This document shows, piece by piece, positions 10,701 to 19,785 of a stretch of 40,000 bases of DNA. Source of the stretch: Neocallimastix lanati (nom. inval.) (Eukaryota; Neocallimastigomycota; Neocallimastigomycetes; Neocallimastigales; Neocallimastigaceae); assembly GCA_016946835.1 (NCBI GenBank), contig JACVTC010000096.1:472501-512500 (forward strand). Direction: 5' to 3'. Under the pieces are notes generated by a model that did not search any database, was not told the DNA's origin, and was given only the letters and a program-made list of their open reading frames with translations. The position numbers and the translations under genes are program-made. Position 1 is the stretch's first letter. The number at the start of each line of letters is the position of its first letter.

Positions 10701-11965
10701 GGTATGGAATCTGGAATTATTGAGTCAAGAGGAATTTCTTCCTTCTGTTCATTATTGGGTAAGAGAGAAGCAGTAATATCTGATGAATGGAAAACAAACC
10801 TATTACCCTTAGCAGAAGGGCAATGGTTTTTACAGTAGCTTTCCAAGAAGTAAATTTTATTATTTTTGTAATCAATGTAAGGTGAATGAAGGCTTAACCA
10901 ATCTCTTCCAAGGATTGCAGATACGTCTTGAAGTTGTAAATTGGCTATAAAGAATTCAAATGTTTCCGTATGGTCCATGAAAGTAAGCTTAAGACGTTTT
11001 GTAACTTGTTTTATAGCCATATTCTTTTCATTAGGAAGTTTTACATTGATCGTATTTGAGAGGTTTGAATAAGGAATTTTGTTTGCTGTTACGAAGCTTT
11101 TGCAGAGATAACTTCTAGCAGAGCCCGAGTCAATAAGGATTCTGGTTTTAATCTTTTTGTTATTAACGGTTAACAAGAAAGTTGTAGTCATTTTATTATT
11201 ATGACTTGGGGTGTAATTTGCTGATAAAATACTTCCATTGTCTCGTCCCTTATGGTGCTTATTGCGTTTAAATTTGTTTTCGGTCATGTTAGTTTCGTTT
11301 CTTTTTCGTTTGAAAGATTTACTACTCTTTGGCTTGTAGTCATTGGTCTTTACTTTTTGCTTAAGTAAACATTTTCTATCAATATTGATAATAGAATTTG
11401 TTGCCTCAAATAAACTTTTAGGTTTGTCTAATTTATTGAACTCTGTTTTAACATCCTCAAGAAGACCTCTTTTGATTAGGTCAATGAATACATCGTCCGG
11501 CCATCCAATACGTCCAGCTAACCTTCGAAATTCAATAGTATATAATGCGGCTCTTCCTAAATGAAGTTGTTTTAAGTTTAGAAGTTGTTCAATAAGAACA
11601 TCCTTCTGTTCTTTAGTATCCCCAAAATTGCTTATCAAAATATCTTTAAAGGTGTCATAGCTTAACGAATTTAAAGTCCCATCAGCCTTCAATGAAAGTC
11701 CCCATTTCTTTGGAGGTCCATGTAACATGCTGATAACATAAGAAATTTTTAAGTCGTCCGTGGAAAAAGAGTTGGGATGTTTTTTAAAAAACAATTCACT
11801 CTGTTCCAGGAGCTCATTAACGTTAAGTTTGTTGTTATCAGCTAAGTCCTTGGATAACACTCCGTTGGCGGAAAAGAAGGTAGGAATAAATTCTGTTAAA
11901 GCTGTTATAAGCTTTGAGGATTCAACTTCACTTGGAATTTGGGCGTTATTACTATTGGATTCCAT
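7766..11965 (-). CDS. E4 Gag-Pol polyprotein (Ty3/Gypsy), 1399 aa
   Basis: One ATG-started frame encodes the whole polyprotein. Residues 1-250 are Gag-like, with a basic Lys/Arg tail (210-242) but no CCHC zinc knuckle. The protease site is D-S-G at 279-281. Reverse transcriptase follows, with Y-L-D-D at 640-643. RNase H begins around E-T-D-A at 787-790. Integrase has the HHCC zinc site (H1052, H1059, C1089, C1092) and the catalytic D1122, D1182, E1218 with D-59-D-35-E spacing, then a G-P-F module at 1352. It would make virus-like particles, copy the element RNA into DNA and insert it. Compared with E5, a segment of about 55 codons between RNase H and integrase is duplicated. All catalytic residues are present, so it could be active. 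Translation as a single frame needs no frameshift, as in Tf1. Confidence 0.93.
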   Translation of the reverse strand: MESNSNNAQIPSEVESSKLITALTEFIPTFFSANGVLSKDLADNNKLNVNELLEQSELFFKKHPNSFSTDDLKISYVISMLHGPPKKWGLSLKADGTLNSLSYDTFKDILISNFGDTKEQKDVLIEQLLNLKQLHLGRAALYTIEFRRLAGRIGWPDDVFIDLIKRGLLEDVKTEFNKLDKPKSLFEATNSIINIDRKCLLKQKVKTNDYKPKSSKSFKRKRNETNMTENKFKRNKHHKGRDNGSILSANYTPSHNNKMTTTFLLTVNNKKIKTRILIDSGSARSYLCKSFVTANKIPYSNLSNTINVKLPNEKNMAIKQVTKRLKLTFMDHTETFEFFIANLQLQDVSAILGRDWLSLHSPYIDYKNNKIYFLESYCKNHCPSAKGNRFVFHSSDITASLLPNNEQKEEIPLDSIIPDSIPEDELSDMNICAALVHNSEIKNTKRNKKIIKKYYYELCIVFEKKEADKLPPHRVYDISIDLVPGAQLYFGPIYSLTVEEKKALREYIKENLAKGFIRKSKSPAGAPVLFVRKRDGSLRLCVDYRKLNSITIRNSYPIPRISDLIESFKGAIIFSLLDLRSAYNLVRVKKGHEYLTAFRTPFGHFEYRVMPFGLRNASSVFQRFIQDIFSDDIGLFLFVYLDDIIIYSKNLTEHIKHVHHVLSLLVKNGLYVKLEKCEFHVPETTFLGFVVSINGLSMDKNKVKSILEWTTPKNMNELQSFLGFCNYYRKFIKNFAIIMEPLRILLKKNNEFKWNDDAENAFKKLKLAFTTDEILIYPDPDKEFTVETDASDFAVGCILSQISDKDNELHPVAFHSRSLSSSELNYTIYDKELLAIITAFETWRHHLEGAKFPVQIITDHRNLLYFKKPQHLNQRQIRWSIFLSKFDFRISFRPGSRCGKPDSLSRRPDYKSVVSLHNKDRPLLDDNAFCCANTIISSLIDTQPTDKFCGSRSSEPDSSSRRPDYNSVVSLHNKDRPLLDDNALCCANTDNISSLIDAQTADTYCKSILEKIKTKSNTVKSSLFSLNEGVLHFQNRIIVPSTLRARILKSFHDSPTNGHQGIDKTLDKIKRYYWWPNMKKDIHNYVLSCSTCARCKIRRHKPYGKIQPLPVPNKPWEIIGVDFIVSLPSSQDCTCIMVVSDHLTKMIHLVPCSDVPSANLTAKMLLYNVFRYHGFPKIIVSDHGSQFSSEFWTSLCSALNTKPRLATAHHQQTNGQVERANSVIEQYLRCYCSTAQNEWCFYLPLCEMAYNNSFHKSINMSPFCANYGFNPVCNIDSPPVLLKDNASVLTRDWSAHFDALKKHLIKAKEDFKKFGDSRKASGPTFHVNDMVWLKRYYFSNEPAKKLSNQYLGPFKVIEVRERMNYRLELPENLHLHPVFHISQLEPYTERDIGLKEPSP
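8957..9285 (-). repeat. In-frame tandem duplication inside E4 pol
   Basis: Two copies of about 165 bp lie side by side (offset 165 bp = 55 codons, for example TGTTTGCACAAC at 9001 and 9166). They encode the RNase H-integrase linker around PDSLSRRPDY. E5 has one copy. The frame stays open. Confidence 0.9.
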
Positions 11966-12125
11966 TTTTACCTAAATTATAAATTATATTAACTATGAAA
12001 TATATATATATGTTTATTATGATTATAAGGTCATAGTTAGGAAGTTTTGGCGAAAGAAAACAGTTGAATAAGAAAATACTCAAGCATTTCCAGACGATTT
12101 TCCAGAAGCACGTTAGCAGTAAACA

Positions 12126-12280
12126 GTAGTATGTACTTAATGACGGGAGCAGCTTGCCTATTACTGGTGTCATGTTCCCGCGTACACCACGATTGCAACC
12201 TACCACACATCGGATAGGCCAGTCCAGAGCTGCCCAGATCGCTGCCTGTGACAGATAAACTTAATCCGGAAACTGTTACC
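12126..12280 (-). promoter_or_regulatory. Conserved structured leader block, E4 copy
   Basis: A GC-rich block about 160-315 nt upstream of the E4 start codon. It shares ordered words with 27384-27530 of E2: (plus strand) CAGCTT.CC, GGTGTCATG, CGCGT, CCACG, CAGTCCAGAGC, GATAAACTTAA.CCGGAAA. Between CCACG and CAGTCC each copy has its own inverted repeat. It may be an RNA packaging, translation or splicing element; a function cannot be read from the sequence. Minus-strand AG|GCAAGC could be a 5' splice site. Confidence 0.65.
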
Positions 12281-13086
12281 TAGATGCTAACACACTTCTG
12301 CTTCTAAGGTCTGTACTAAGTCTTGGTTCTTCTATATTGTTTCCTTGGCCTACTTCTTCCAGTTCTATTTCCCTAAAATCATGTAAACATATGTTAATGT
12401 ATTTATGTGTTCTTATTATTGTTATTATTTATTTTATTATTGCTATTTATTGTTGTTTAATTTTTTTTATTATTTATCATTTATCATTTATCATTTATCA
12501 TTTATTATTTACTATCATTATTTATTATTATTTATTATTATTTATTATTATTTATTATTATTTATTATTTATTATTATTTATTATTATTTAGTATTATTT
12601 AGTATTATTTAGTATTATTTAGTATTATTTAGTATTATTTAGTATTATTTAGTATTATTTATTATTATTTATTATTATTTATTATTATTTATTATTATTT
12701 ATTATTATTTATTACTATATATCTATTCTTTTAATTTTTTATGATTTTAATTATTTATCCAACTAATTATTACTATTTACTTATTTTTTAATATTTAATT
12801 TATGGTTTATATTAATTTATTCTTATAATTTCTATACTAAATTATTAATTAATGATTTTTGATCTGATTTACTAATATTATCTACTTATATTTTAATATT
12901 TAATTTATTTACTATATATTAATTTATTTTTTTAATTTCTAGATTATTCTATATAATTTATATTATTTTATTTATTATTAATCATAAAAATTTTTATTGT
13001 ACTACACTAAATTTTTTTGTACTACTTGATTCTAGAAATTAATTATATTATTAAATTAATTAACTATTCTATTAAACTATACTAAG
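12281..13086. other. E4 leader, AT-rich with simple repeats; no gene
   Basis: Between the conserved leader block and the primer site. 12475-12500 holds TTTATCA repeats, 12510-12720 holds TTATTATTTA and AGTATTATTT 10-bp repeats (AGTATTATTT about seven times). The rest is A/T-rich. Open frames here are Leu/Tyr/Ile repeats on the strand opposite the element, so I do not call them genes. The leader is much longer than in the other elements because of these expansions. Confidence 0.7.
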
Positions 13087-13098
13087 AAGAGTTATTAT
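13087..13098 (-). other. E4 primer-binding site, self-priming type
   Basis: Directly inside the 5' LTR the minus strand reads ATAATAACTCTT. The same 12 bases occur on the plus strand within the LTR (13375-13386), so element RNA could pair with itself here. No TGG-type tRNA site is found near this LTR. Same design as in E3. Confidence 0.6.
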
Positions 13099-14098
13099 TG
13101 TAATAATTTAATTAAAAAATTATAATTAAATTATTAATCATTAATATTAGCTCTAACTGCTAATATTAAAGGTTTAGAAAAGAATCATACTTACCTATGG
13201 TTCTTTCTAATTATCGAGTTTATTATAACGAATTATAATAGACGAAACATTAAAATTGATAAGGAAAAGTTTTAATTATAAAATTTGTTTTTTTAAAATA
13301 ATTTGTTTTATTATTTATTAAAAATTTTAAATGTTAAAACTTATTGTTATTATTATTATATTATAATTGTTATAATAATAACTCTTGATTTCTCAAAGAG
13401 AACTCAAGAGCCTTATTTATACTTTTTTGTCAAAATAAGGTTAAAATCAAAAGGGGTTCTAATCTTAACAAATCTTTTATCTAGGAAAAGACTAGAAGAA
13501 AAACCTAGATAAGTTTTTTGATCGATATTATATCCATATCGATCATCGCGTTAATTAAGTAAAACCGATTACTTTTAAGAAGTAATTGGAAAAACCTTAA
13601 TTAACCGATTACTTAATCTAATATAATGATCGAAAATAAAAGAATAAAATAATGAAAATTATTTCGATCATAAAATTTAAAATTTAATCTATTTAGTTCT
13701 ATTTTATAGAACTTTACATAAAAATATAAAACAATACATTAATAATAAAATACATGATTAATACAATACAGAATACATGATAGAATACAGAATACATGAT
13801 AAAATACAGAATAGTGTTTTAGTTTATGATTTAATAAGTGAGAGAAAACTAAAACTAATAAATTTAATAATTAAGTGAATAATTAAATAAATTTAATATT
13901 ATTTTAAATGTACAAAAATTATTTGATTAAATAAATTTTTAATATTAAACTAAATAAAATTTTAATATATAATTAAATAAATTATTAATTATAATTAATT
14001 GTATAAATGAAATATGAGTTAAATAAAAGTTATATTAATTATAACCTAACTAAGAAAATATAATTATTTTGTTAAAAATAATTATAGATTCTTATACA
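13099..14098 (-). repeat. E4 5' LTR
   Basis: About 99% like 6758-7756. By the self-priming model the RNA would begin near 13386. Its outer end is TTATACA, followed by GTAT and the next LTR. Confidence 0.82.
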
Positions 14099-14102
14099 GT
14101 AT

Positions 14103-15109
14103 TGGTAGACTCGGGGTTGACACTTAGATATTTAAAATCAAGCAGGGGGGGACGGGTATTACCCTGCTTTGATTTTAAAAAAATAATTCTTTATTAAAAA
14201 TTATTTATTTTTTTTTTTATTAATATAAAAGTTTTTTATTTAAAGTACACATATTTAATTTTTAAGAAATTGTTACAATATTTATATTTGTTTATAAATT
14301 TAAAGTATAATTAATTGTTTATAATTTAAGTAATTTTATAGAATTATTGAATTAATTTTATATCAATAATTCATTTTTGTTTTAATTTTTATAAATATAA
14401 TAATATTCAAATATAATTTAATTAAAAATAATTATAAAATAAATATATAGAAAATAGTTTTTACTATTTTCTTTGATATTTTTAAGTTAAATAAATTGTT
14501 TTTAAAGATTAATATAATAAATTTAATAATCTTTAATTATTTTAAATAATACTTGTAATTATTTTCAAAATAAAATAAAATTTTTATAATATTTAATTAA
14601 TAAATTTGATAATATTTAAATAATAATTTTTATAATAAGTAATAATTTTTAATAATAATTTTTAATAATAAATTTAATTAATAATCTTAATAATTTTATA
14701 ATAATATTTAATAGTTATAATAAATAAATTTTTATAATAATATTTAATAATTTTAATAATTTTATAATATTAATAATTTATAATAATTTTTAGAATAATA
14801 TTTAATTAATAATTTTAATAATTTTATAATAATTTTTATAATAATATTTAATTAATATTTTTAATAATTTAGTATCTTAAAAGTATAATTTTAATATTTA
14901 CAATTGTATTTTAATATATACATATATTTAATAATATAACAATAAAGTGATTAATTAAAATTTATTTACATTATTTACAAATTAAAATTAATTTATATCA
15001 AAATAAATTAAATTTACAATGAGGTTTAGGTTATGAAGAATATAGGAAAGTACAATTTAGTAAAGAATTATTAATAATAAAATAAAGGTTATTAATTCAT
15101 TCTTTACCA
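14103..15109. mobile_element. Probable solo LTR flanked by GTAT
   Basis: Begins TGGTAGACTCGGGG and ends TTCTTTACCA, with GTAT on both sides (14099-14102, 15110-15113). The start resembles the head of the array units at 629 and 2037 (GGGGTTGA...AGATATT...AAAA), and the second half has similar TTTAATAATTTT repeats, so it belongs to a related LTR family. No coding region or second LTR of this type is present. It also covers the gene-free gap between E4 and E1. Confidence 0.6.
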
Positions 15110-15113
15110 GTAT

Positions 15114-15792
15114 TGGTGCAGGTACACAATAAACTTCAAAAAAAATGAAAATAATATATTAGTTAATAATTTAATTTCAATTTCCAGTTTTTTTTATTTT
15201 TTTAACTCCTGATTTTTTATTAAGTATTTTCTTTTTCTTTTATACTTTTTTACTACATGAATTTTTATAATAATTTAAATTATTTTAATTCTTATTAGTA
15301 TAATTATTACATGTGATTTTAAATAGTATTTTTTAAGAGTTATTTTAATAATAAAAATATTAATACTAATATAATTAATATTATCTTTAATGACAAATAT
15401 TATTAATGATAAAATTAAAAAATTTAACAATAAAATTATTGGTAATATTTTTGATAATATAATTCTTGAAACAATTTAATATTAATAATAATTAAATATA
15501 ATAATAAAACAATTTAATTAATATAAGATAATAATTATTTAATAATTAGTCATTAATCAATTTAATTAAATAATAATTTTTTAATAATTAGTCATTAATC
15601 AATTTAATTAAATAATGATTTTTTAATAATTAGTCATTAATCAATTTAATTTGATAATTTATATAATTATTTTAAATTAAGAATAAAATTTTGGAATTAT
15701 AAAAATAGTTTAAAATATTTAATACATAAAGTTATTAAACTTAATTATAATTTCCAATAGTATAATACGAATTATTAGTTAGTTCCGTATCA
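15114..15792 (-). repeat. E1 3' LTR
   Basis: Plus-strand TGGTGCAGGTAC...CCGTATCA. Contains three 42-bp repeats starting AATAATTAGTCATTAATC at 15541, 15583 and 15625. Confidence 0.9.
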
Positions 15793-15807
15793 TGACGCCC
15801 TTTCTTT
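15793..15807 (-). other. E1 polypurine tract
   Basis: On the minus strand AAAGAAAGGGCGTCA runs up to the 3' LTR. Confidence 0.65.
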
Positions 15808-18800
15808 ATTTAGACTTCGTCCCTGAAGTCTCTAATTCACATAATTTATAAGGAACTATATTTTTTAGATGTACATTCCTATCAGAAATTTCGCCGGTAA
15901 TAGGATCTGCGAGAGTAACTGTATTAAATTCCTTTTTGATGATTTTCAGTGGGCCTACGAAATAAGGATCTAATTTTCTTCTGTTTATTAATCGTATTAA
16001 TACTAGGTCTCCTGGATTGTAGTTGGCTTTCATTCTTTTCATCTGGTTCCTTCTGTCTTCCCAAATTTTGTTGGCTGTAGTGATATTATTAATTGCTTCA
16101 TGAATCCATTGGTAATGTTTAGCAAATTTTCTTATAAGGTATTCCGTAATACTTTCACCTTTTTCTTTTTTATCCAGATTTAAAGATAGCTCGAAGGGTT
16201 GTAAGTCACGACGGCCGTAGAGTAATTCAAAGCTTGAAAATTTTGTTACTTCGTTTTTGCAGGTACGGAGAGCCCACAAAGCACTTGGTAGAATTAAATC
16301 CCAATTTTCTATATTTTTATTACATAATATTCTTAGATATTTTCCTATTTCTTTATTTCTGTTTTCTACCATACCATTAGATTCAGGATGATAGACAGAA
16401 ACAAAGTGCACATAAATACCATATAAATCTAGGAAAGCTTTAGTTTTGTCGGACTTGAACTGGGGACCGTTATCCGTTATTAATATTTCGGGAACTCCAT
16501 GTCTTGAGAAAACTCTTGTTAAGAAGCCTATTATATCATCAGATTCAATCTTGACAGTGGGTTCAGCTTCAACCCACTTTGTTAAATAATCGACTAATAC
16601 TAGGATATACTGATTTCCATTTTTTGTTTGTGGTAAAGGGCCTACTATATCCAGTCCTACCTGGGTAAAAGGTAATCCCGGCTTTGTTGGGATGTGTTCG
16701 GTGTTTGAATTGAAAGTTTGTGGTTTGAACAGTTGGCAGTGTTTACACGTATTGACTATGTATTTTACATCCAAGACCATGTTATTCCAATAGTAATCAC
16801 GTTTGAGCCTGTTATACGTTTTGAAGATTCCCTCATGGCCTATCCTATGGGCTTCTAATAATAGTTTAATTTTTTCTTTATCTTCTTTAATTACTTTTCT
16901 GAATGTGCCTCCATCTATAAAATATTCTTCATTGTTTATTCTTGAAAATTTTTCTTCAAACTTCTTTAATAACAAATTTTTTCCTGTATTAATTTCTTCT
17001 AAATAGGTAGCTATTACTTCCGATGGTTTTGATCTAAGTCGAGATAACGCATCCGCTAATACATTACGTTTTCCTGGTTCGTAAATGACTTTAACTTTTA
17101 ACATAGAGAACATAATTACCCATCTTGACTGTCTGGCATTTAAGGTTTCTTTACTTTTGAATATACTTATTAATGGTTTGTGATCTGTGAACAACAATAT
17201 TTCGAATTTACTTCCCGAAATATAGGATTTAAATTTTTTAACACAAAAAGCGGCGGCAGCTCCTTCTAAATCTGTAATCCCATAGTTTACTTCAGCTGGT
17301 TTCAAAGTTCTGCTCATATAATGTATTGGTTTTTCGATATTATTTTCATCTTTTTGTATCAGGACTCCACCTATTCCATCTTTTGAGGCATCTGTCCTGA
17401 TTATAAATTGTTTGTCGAAATCAGGCATTGATAAAATAGGGGCTGTGATTAATCTTCGTTTAAGTTCTTCAAAGCTCTCTTGTTGAACAGCTTCCCAAGA
17501 GAATTTTACATTCTTTTTAAGTAGTTTAAATAGAGGTTTGGCAATTGTTGCAAAGTTGTATATAAACTTCCTATAATAACCTACTGCTCCAAGAAATGAT
17601 TGTAATTGCGTGATGTTGGTAGGAGGTAACCATTCACGTATAATCTCAATTTTTTTATTAATTGGTGATATTCCTTCAATTGATACTGTGTGGCCTAATA
17701 ATTCAACTGATTCCTTGAAAAAATCACATTTGTCGAGATTGATTTTTAATCCATTATCCTTTAGGATATCAAATACTTTCTTTAAATCTTCTATGTGTTG
17801 TTCAAAAGTTGGAGAGAATATGATTAAATCATCGATATATATAAACATACACTTCCCAATGAGCGGAAAAAATATCCTGTTCATCTCTCTCTGGAAGGTT
17901 CCTGGGGCATTGCATAAACCAAACGGCATTACCCGGAATTGGTAATTACCGTACATTGTTGTAAAACTTGTTTTGGGAATGTCTTCATGGAACATTGGAA
18001 TTTGATAAAAGCCGGAGAATAAATCTATTGTTGAAAATACTTTAACTTTCTTTCCGATTGAGAAAAGTATATCATCTATTAGTGGCAGAGAATAAGCGTC
18101 TTTAATAGTAACGTTGTTGAGCTTCCGAAAATCTATACACATTCTCCATTTATTATTCTTCTTCCTTACAAGAATAACTGGAGAAGACCATGGTGAACTG
18201 GATGGTTCAATTAAATGGTTGTTCAGTAATTTAATTAGCTCTTCCTTCAGGGCGTCTGCTTGTACTTTAGATAATCGATAAGCTTTTTGTTTGATTGGAA
18301 TCGTATTTTCTTCTAAACTGATATGGTGCGGTAATAACTTTGTTGAACCTAATTCATCTATTTTTATTGCTAAGATTTCAATATTATCTTTTAATAGTTC
18401 CTTGAATCGGCCTCTAACTACTTCTATTGTATTTTTTATAATTTGTTCAATTCTTGTCTTCTTTTCTTCAATGATTGTATTTTCTTCTTTGTTTTTTTTA
18501 TTTTCCTTAATCGTAATTGTATTCTGTATTTCTGCTGATTCTTTGTTTATGAAACAAAATAACATGGAGTCTGGATTATCTTGCATTTCAGTTTCTTCAA
18601 TTTTTACTTCTTCATCTATTTCTTTTTCTTCTTCATCTATTTCTTTTTCTTCTTCATCTATTTCTTTTTCTTCTTCATCTATTTCTAAAGCTGAGATTGT
18701 TGTAAATATACCATCTTTCTTCATTTTACATAGACTATTACGAATAGGATTAATGAATAAATTATTATCCTTTAAGGTCCTAAAACCTATCAAGATATCA

Positions 18801-19648
18801 AACAGATCCTGATCATGTTCTATTACTCTAAATACGTCTTGAATAATGAAATCGTTGAATTCAACTGTTAAATGATATAATTCAGAGGATATGTGGGTCT
18901 TCGAAGTTACCTGTATAATATTGTTAGTTGTATAACCAAATGGTTTTATATTTTTCAACTTGCCTAAAAACTTACTCGTTATTATGTTGATGCTTGCACA
19001 TGTATCTAAAAAGGCGAATCCATCTTCTCCGTTAATTTTACATTTAGTAGTAGCTATATCCTTCCTTGAGACAGTAGATAATACCATTTCTTCCATTTTT
19101 CCGTTATGAGGTGTTTCTTTTAGCTTTAACAATTTATTAAGTTGAGCTCGTAATTTTGGACTTATATCCAACAATTGAGCCAGAGTTATATTAGCTGTGG
19201 TAGACGTTAAATCAGTTACAAGATCGTACTTTGCTTGGTTTTCCATTAGAATAATGTGCTTCTCCTTTTTGTTATTTGGATTCTCTTCATTTTTATTTTC
19301 GATTCTCATTTCTTCTTTATTTTTATCATTTTTTAATCTTTCGCCTTTATTCTTCTTTTCTTCCATTTGAGTACTGGGTAGTTTAGCTGTAACCTTTTTT
19401 CTCATTTCTTCTTCTTCGGGTTTCTTATCCATTATTTCTGATATTCTTTCCTTCTTTGAATCCCTTTTTGCTTTGTTTATTGATGGGTTGGCTATCACAG
19501 ACAAGTCAATTTCTTTTAAGGTTTCCGTTTCTTCTCTATTTTTTGGGTTATTTAAGGGTTCTTCTTCATTGTTACTTTTTGGTTCATTATTAATATTTAC
19601 TACTTCTACTTCCATTTTTCGATCATTTGTTTGTGATTTCGAAAGCAT
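15806..19648 (-). CDS. E1 Pol polyprotein (Ty3/Gypsy), 1280 aa from first ATG
   Basis: The frame starts with a long charged Lys/Glu region, then an NITLAQLLDISPKLR motif at about 153-167 that E2 shares. The protease-like site is D-T-C-A at 215-218 instead of the usual D-T/S-G. A 21-nt repeat encodes E-I-D-E-E-E-K about four times near 322-346. RT has Y-I-D-D at 604-607, RNase H begins R-T-D-A at 751-754, and integrase has H934, H938, C968, C971 and D1000, D1059, E1095 (58 and 35 residue spacing). No chromodomain. The frame is open upstream of the ATG (19648) through the end of gag and lies in -1 relative to it, so the protein is probably made as a Gag-Pol fusion by frameshifting. Confidence 0.93.
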   Translation of the reverse strand: MLSKSQTNDRKMEVEVVNINNEPKSNNEEEPLNNPKNREETETLKEIDLSVIANPSINKAKRDSKKERISEIMDKKPEEEEMRKKVTAKLPSTQMEEKKNKGERLKNDKNKEEMRIENKNEENPNNKKEKHIILMENQAKYDLVTDLTSTTANITLAQLLDISPKLRAQLNKLLKLKETPHNGKMEEMVLSTVSRKDIATTKCKINGEDGFAFLDTCASINIITSKFLGKLKNIKPFGYTTNNIIQVTSKTHISSELYHLTVEFNDFIIQDVFRVIEHDQDLFDILIGFRTLKDNNLFINPIRNSLCKMKKDGIFTTISALEIDEEEKEIDEEEKEIDEEEKEIDEEVKIEETEMQDNPDSMLFCFINKESAEIQNTITIKENKKNKEENTIIEEKKTRIEQIIKNTIEVVRGRFKELLKDNIEILAIKIDELGSTKLLPHHISLEENTIPIKQKAYRLSKVQADALKEELIKLLNNHLIEPSSSPWSSPVILVRKKNNKWRMCIDFRKLNNVTIKDAYSLPLIDDILFSIGKKVKVFSTIDLFSGFYQIPMFHEDIPKTSFTTMYGNYQFRVMPFGLCNAPGTFQREMNRIFFPLIGKCMFIYIDDLIIFSPTFEQHIEDLKKVFDILKDNGLKINLDKCDFFKESVELLGHTVSIEGISPINKKIEIIREWLPPTNITQLQSFLGAVGYYRKFIYNFATIAKPLFKLLKKNVKFSWEAVQQESFEELKRRLITAPILSMPDFDKQFIIRTDASKDGIGGVLIQKDENNIEKPIHYMSRTLKPAEVNYGITDLEGAAAAFCVKKFKSYISGSKFEILLFTDHKPLISIFKSKETLNARQSRWVIMFSMLKVKVIYEPGKRNVLADALSRLRSKPSEVIATYLEEINTGKNLLLKKFEEKFSRINNEEYFIDGGTFRKVIKEDKEKIKLLLEAHRIGHEGIFKTYNRLKRDYYWNNMVLDVKYIVNTCKHCQLFKPQTFNSNTEHIPTKPGLPFTQVGLDIVGPLPQTKNGNQYILVLVDYLTKWVEAEPTVKIESDDIIGFLTRVFSRHGVPEILITDNGPQFKSDKTKAFLDLYGIYVHFVSVYHPESNGMVENRNKEIGKYLRILCNKNIENWDLILPSALWALRTCKNEVTKFSSFELLYGRRDLQPFELSLNLDKKEKGESITEYLIRKFAKHYQWIHEAINNITTANKIWEDRRNQMKRMKANYNPGDLVLIRLINRRKLDPYFVGPLKIIKKEFNTVTLADPITGEISDRNVHLKNIVPYKLCELETSGTKSK
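18607..18690 (-). repeat. 21-bp in-frame repeat in E1 pol
   Basis: About four copies of a 21-bp unit (plus strand TTCATCTATTTCTTTTTCTTC) encode an acidic E-I-D-E-E-E-K repeat between protease and RT. Confidence 0.85.
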
Positions 19649-19785
19649 TTTTATTGGTTGAGGATTTTCTTTTAATGTGGCTATTTTCTGATGTTTATCG
19701 TAAGGTTTCTTTTTTGTATTTAATTGTCTTGTTTGCCTAGTGACAGCTGCTACGATATCATCAGTTTCAGTATCATTTATGGTTT

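Larger units (their letters stand above)
6758..14098 (-). mobile_element. E4: complete Ty3/Gypsy LTR retrotransposon, single ORF
   Basis: Two LTRs (6758-7756 and 13099-14098) differ at only about eight sites. They flank one uninterrupted gag-pol frame, a polypurine tract and a self-complementary primer site. No clear target duplication is visible. The right LTR end reads TTATACA where the left copy has TTACA, so one side is altered. Gene order protease, RT, RNase H, integrase is that of the Metaviridae (Ty3/Gypsy). It has neither chromodomain nor Gag zinc knuckle. Confidence 0.85.

Noticed and set aside
11952-12206. 84-aa minus-strand frame upstream of E4 gag-pol
   Set aside because: It spans the conserved leader block and overlaps the E4 ATG, but the related E2 block has no matching frame; better explained as noncoding RNA structure.
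12337-12612. Two plus-strand Leu/Tyr/Ile-rich frames
   Set aside because: Low-complexity translation of TTATTATTTA-type repeats on the strand opposite the element.
18291-18812. 173-aa Ser/Ile/Phe-rich plus-strand frame
   Set aside because: Antisense shadow of the E1 pol acidic repeat region; Ser runs mirror the Glu-rich repeats.
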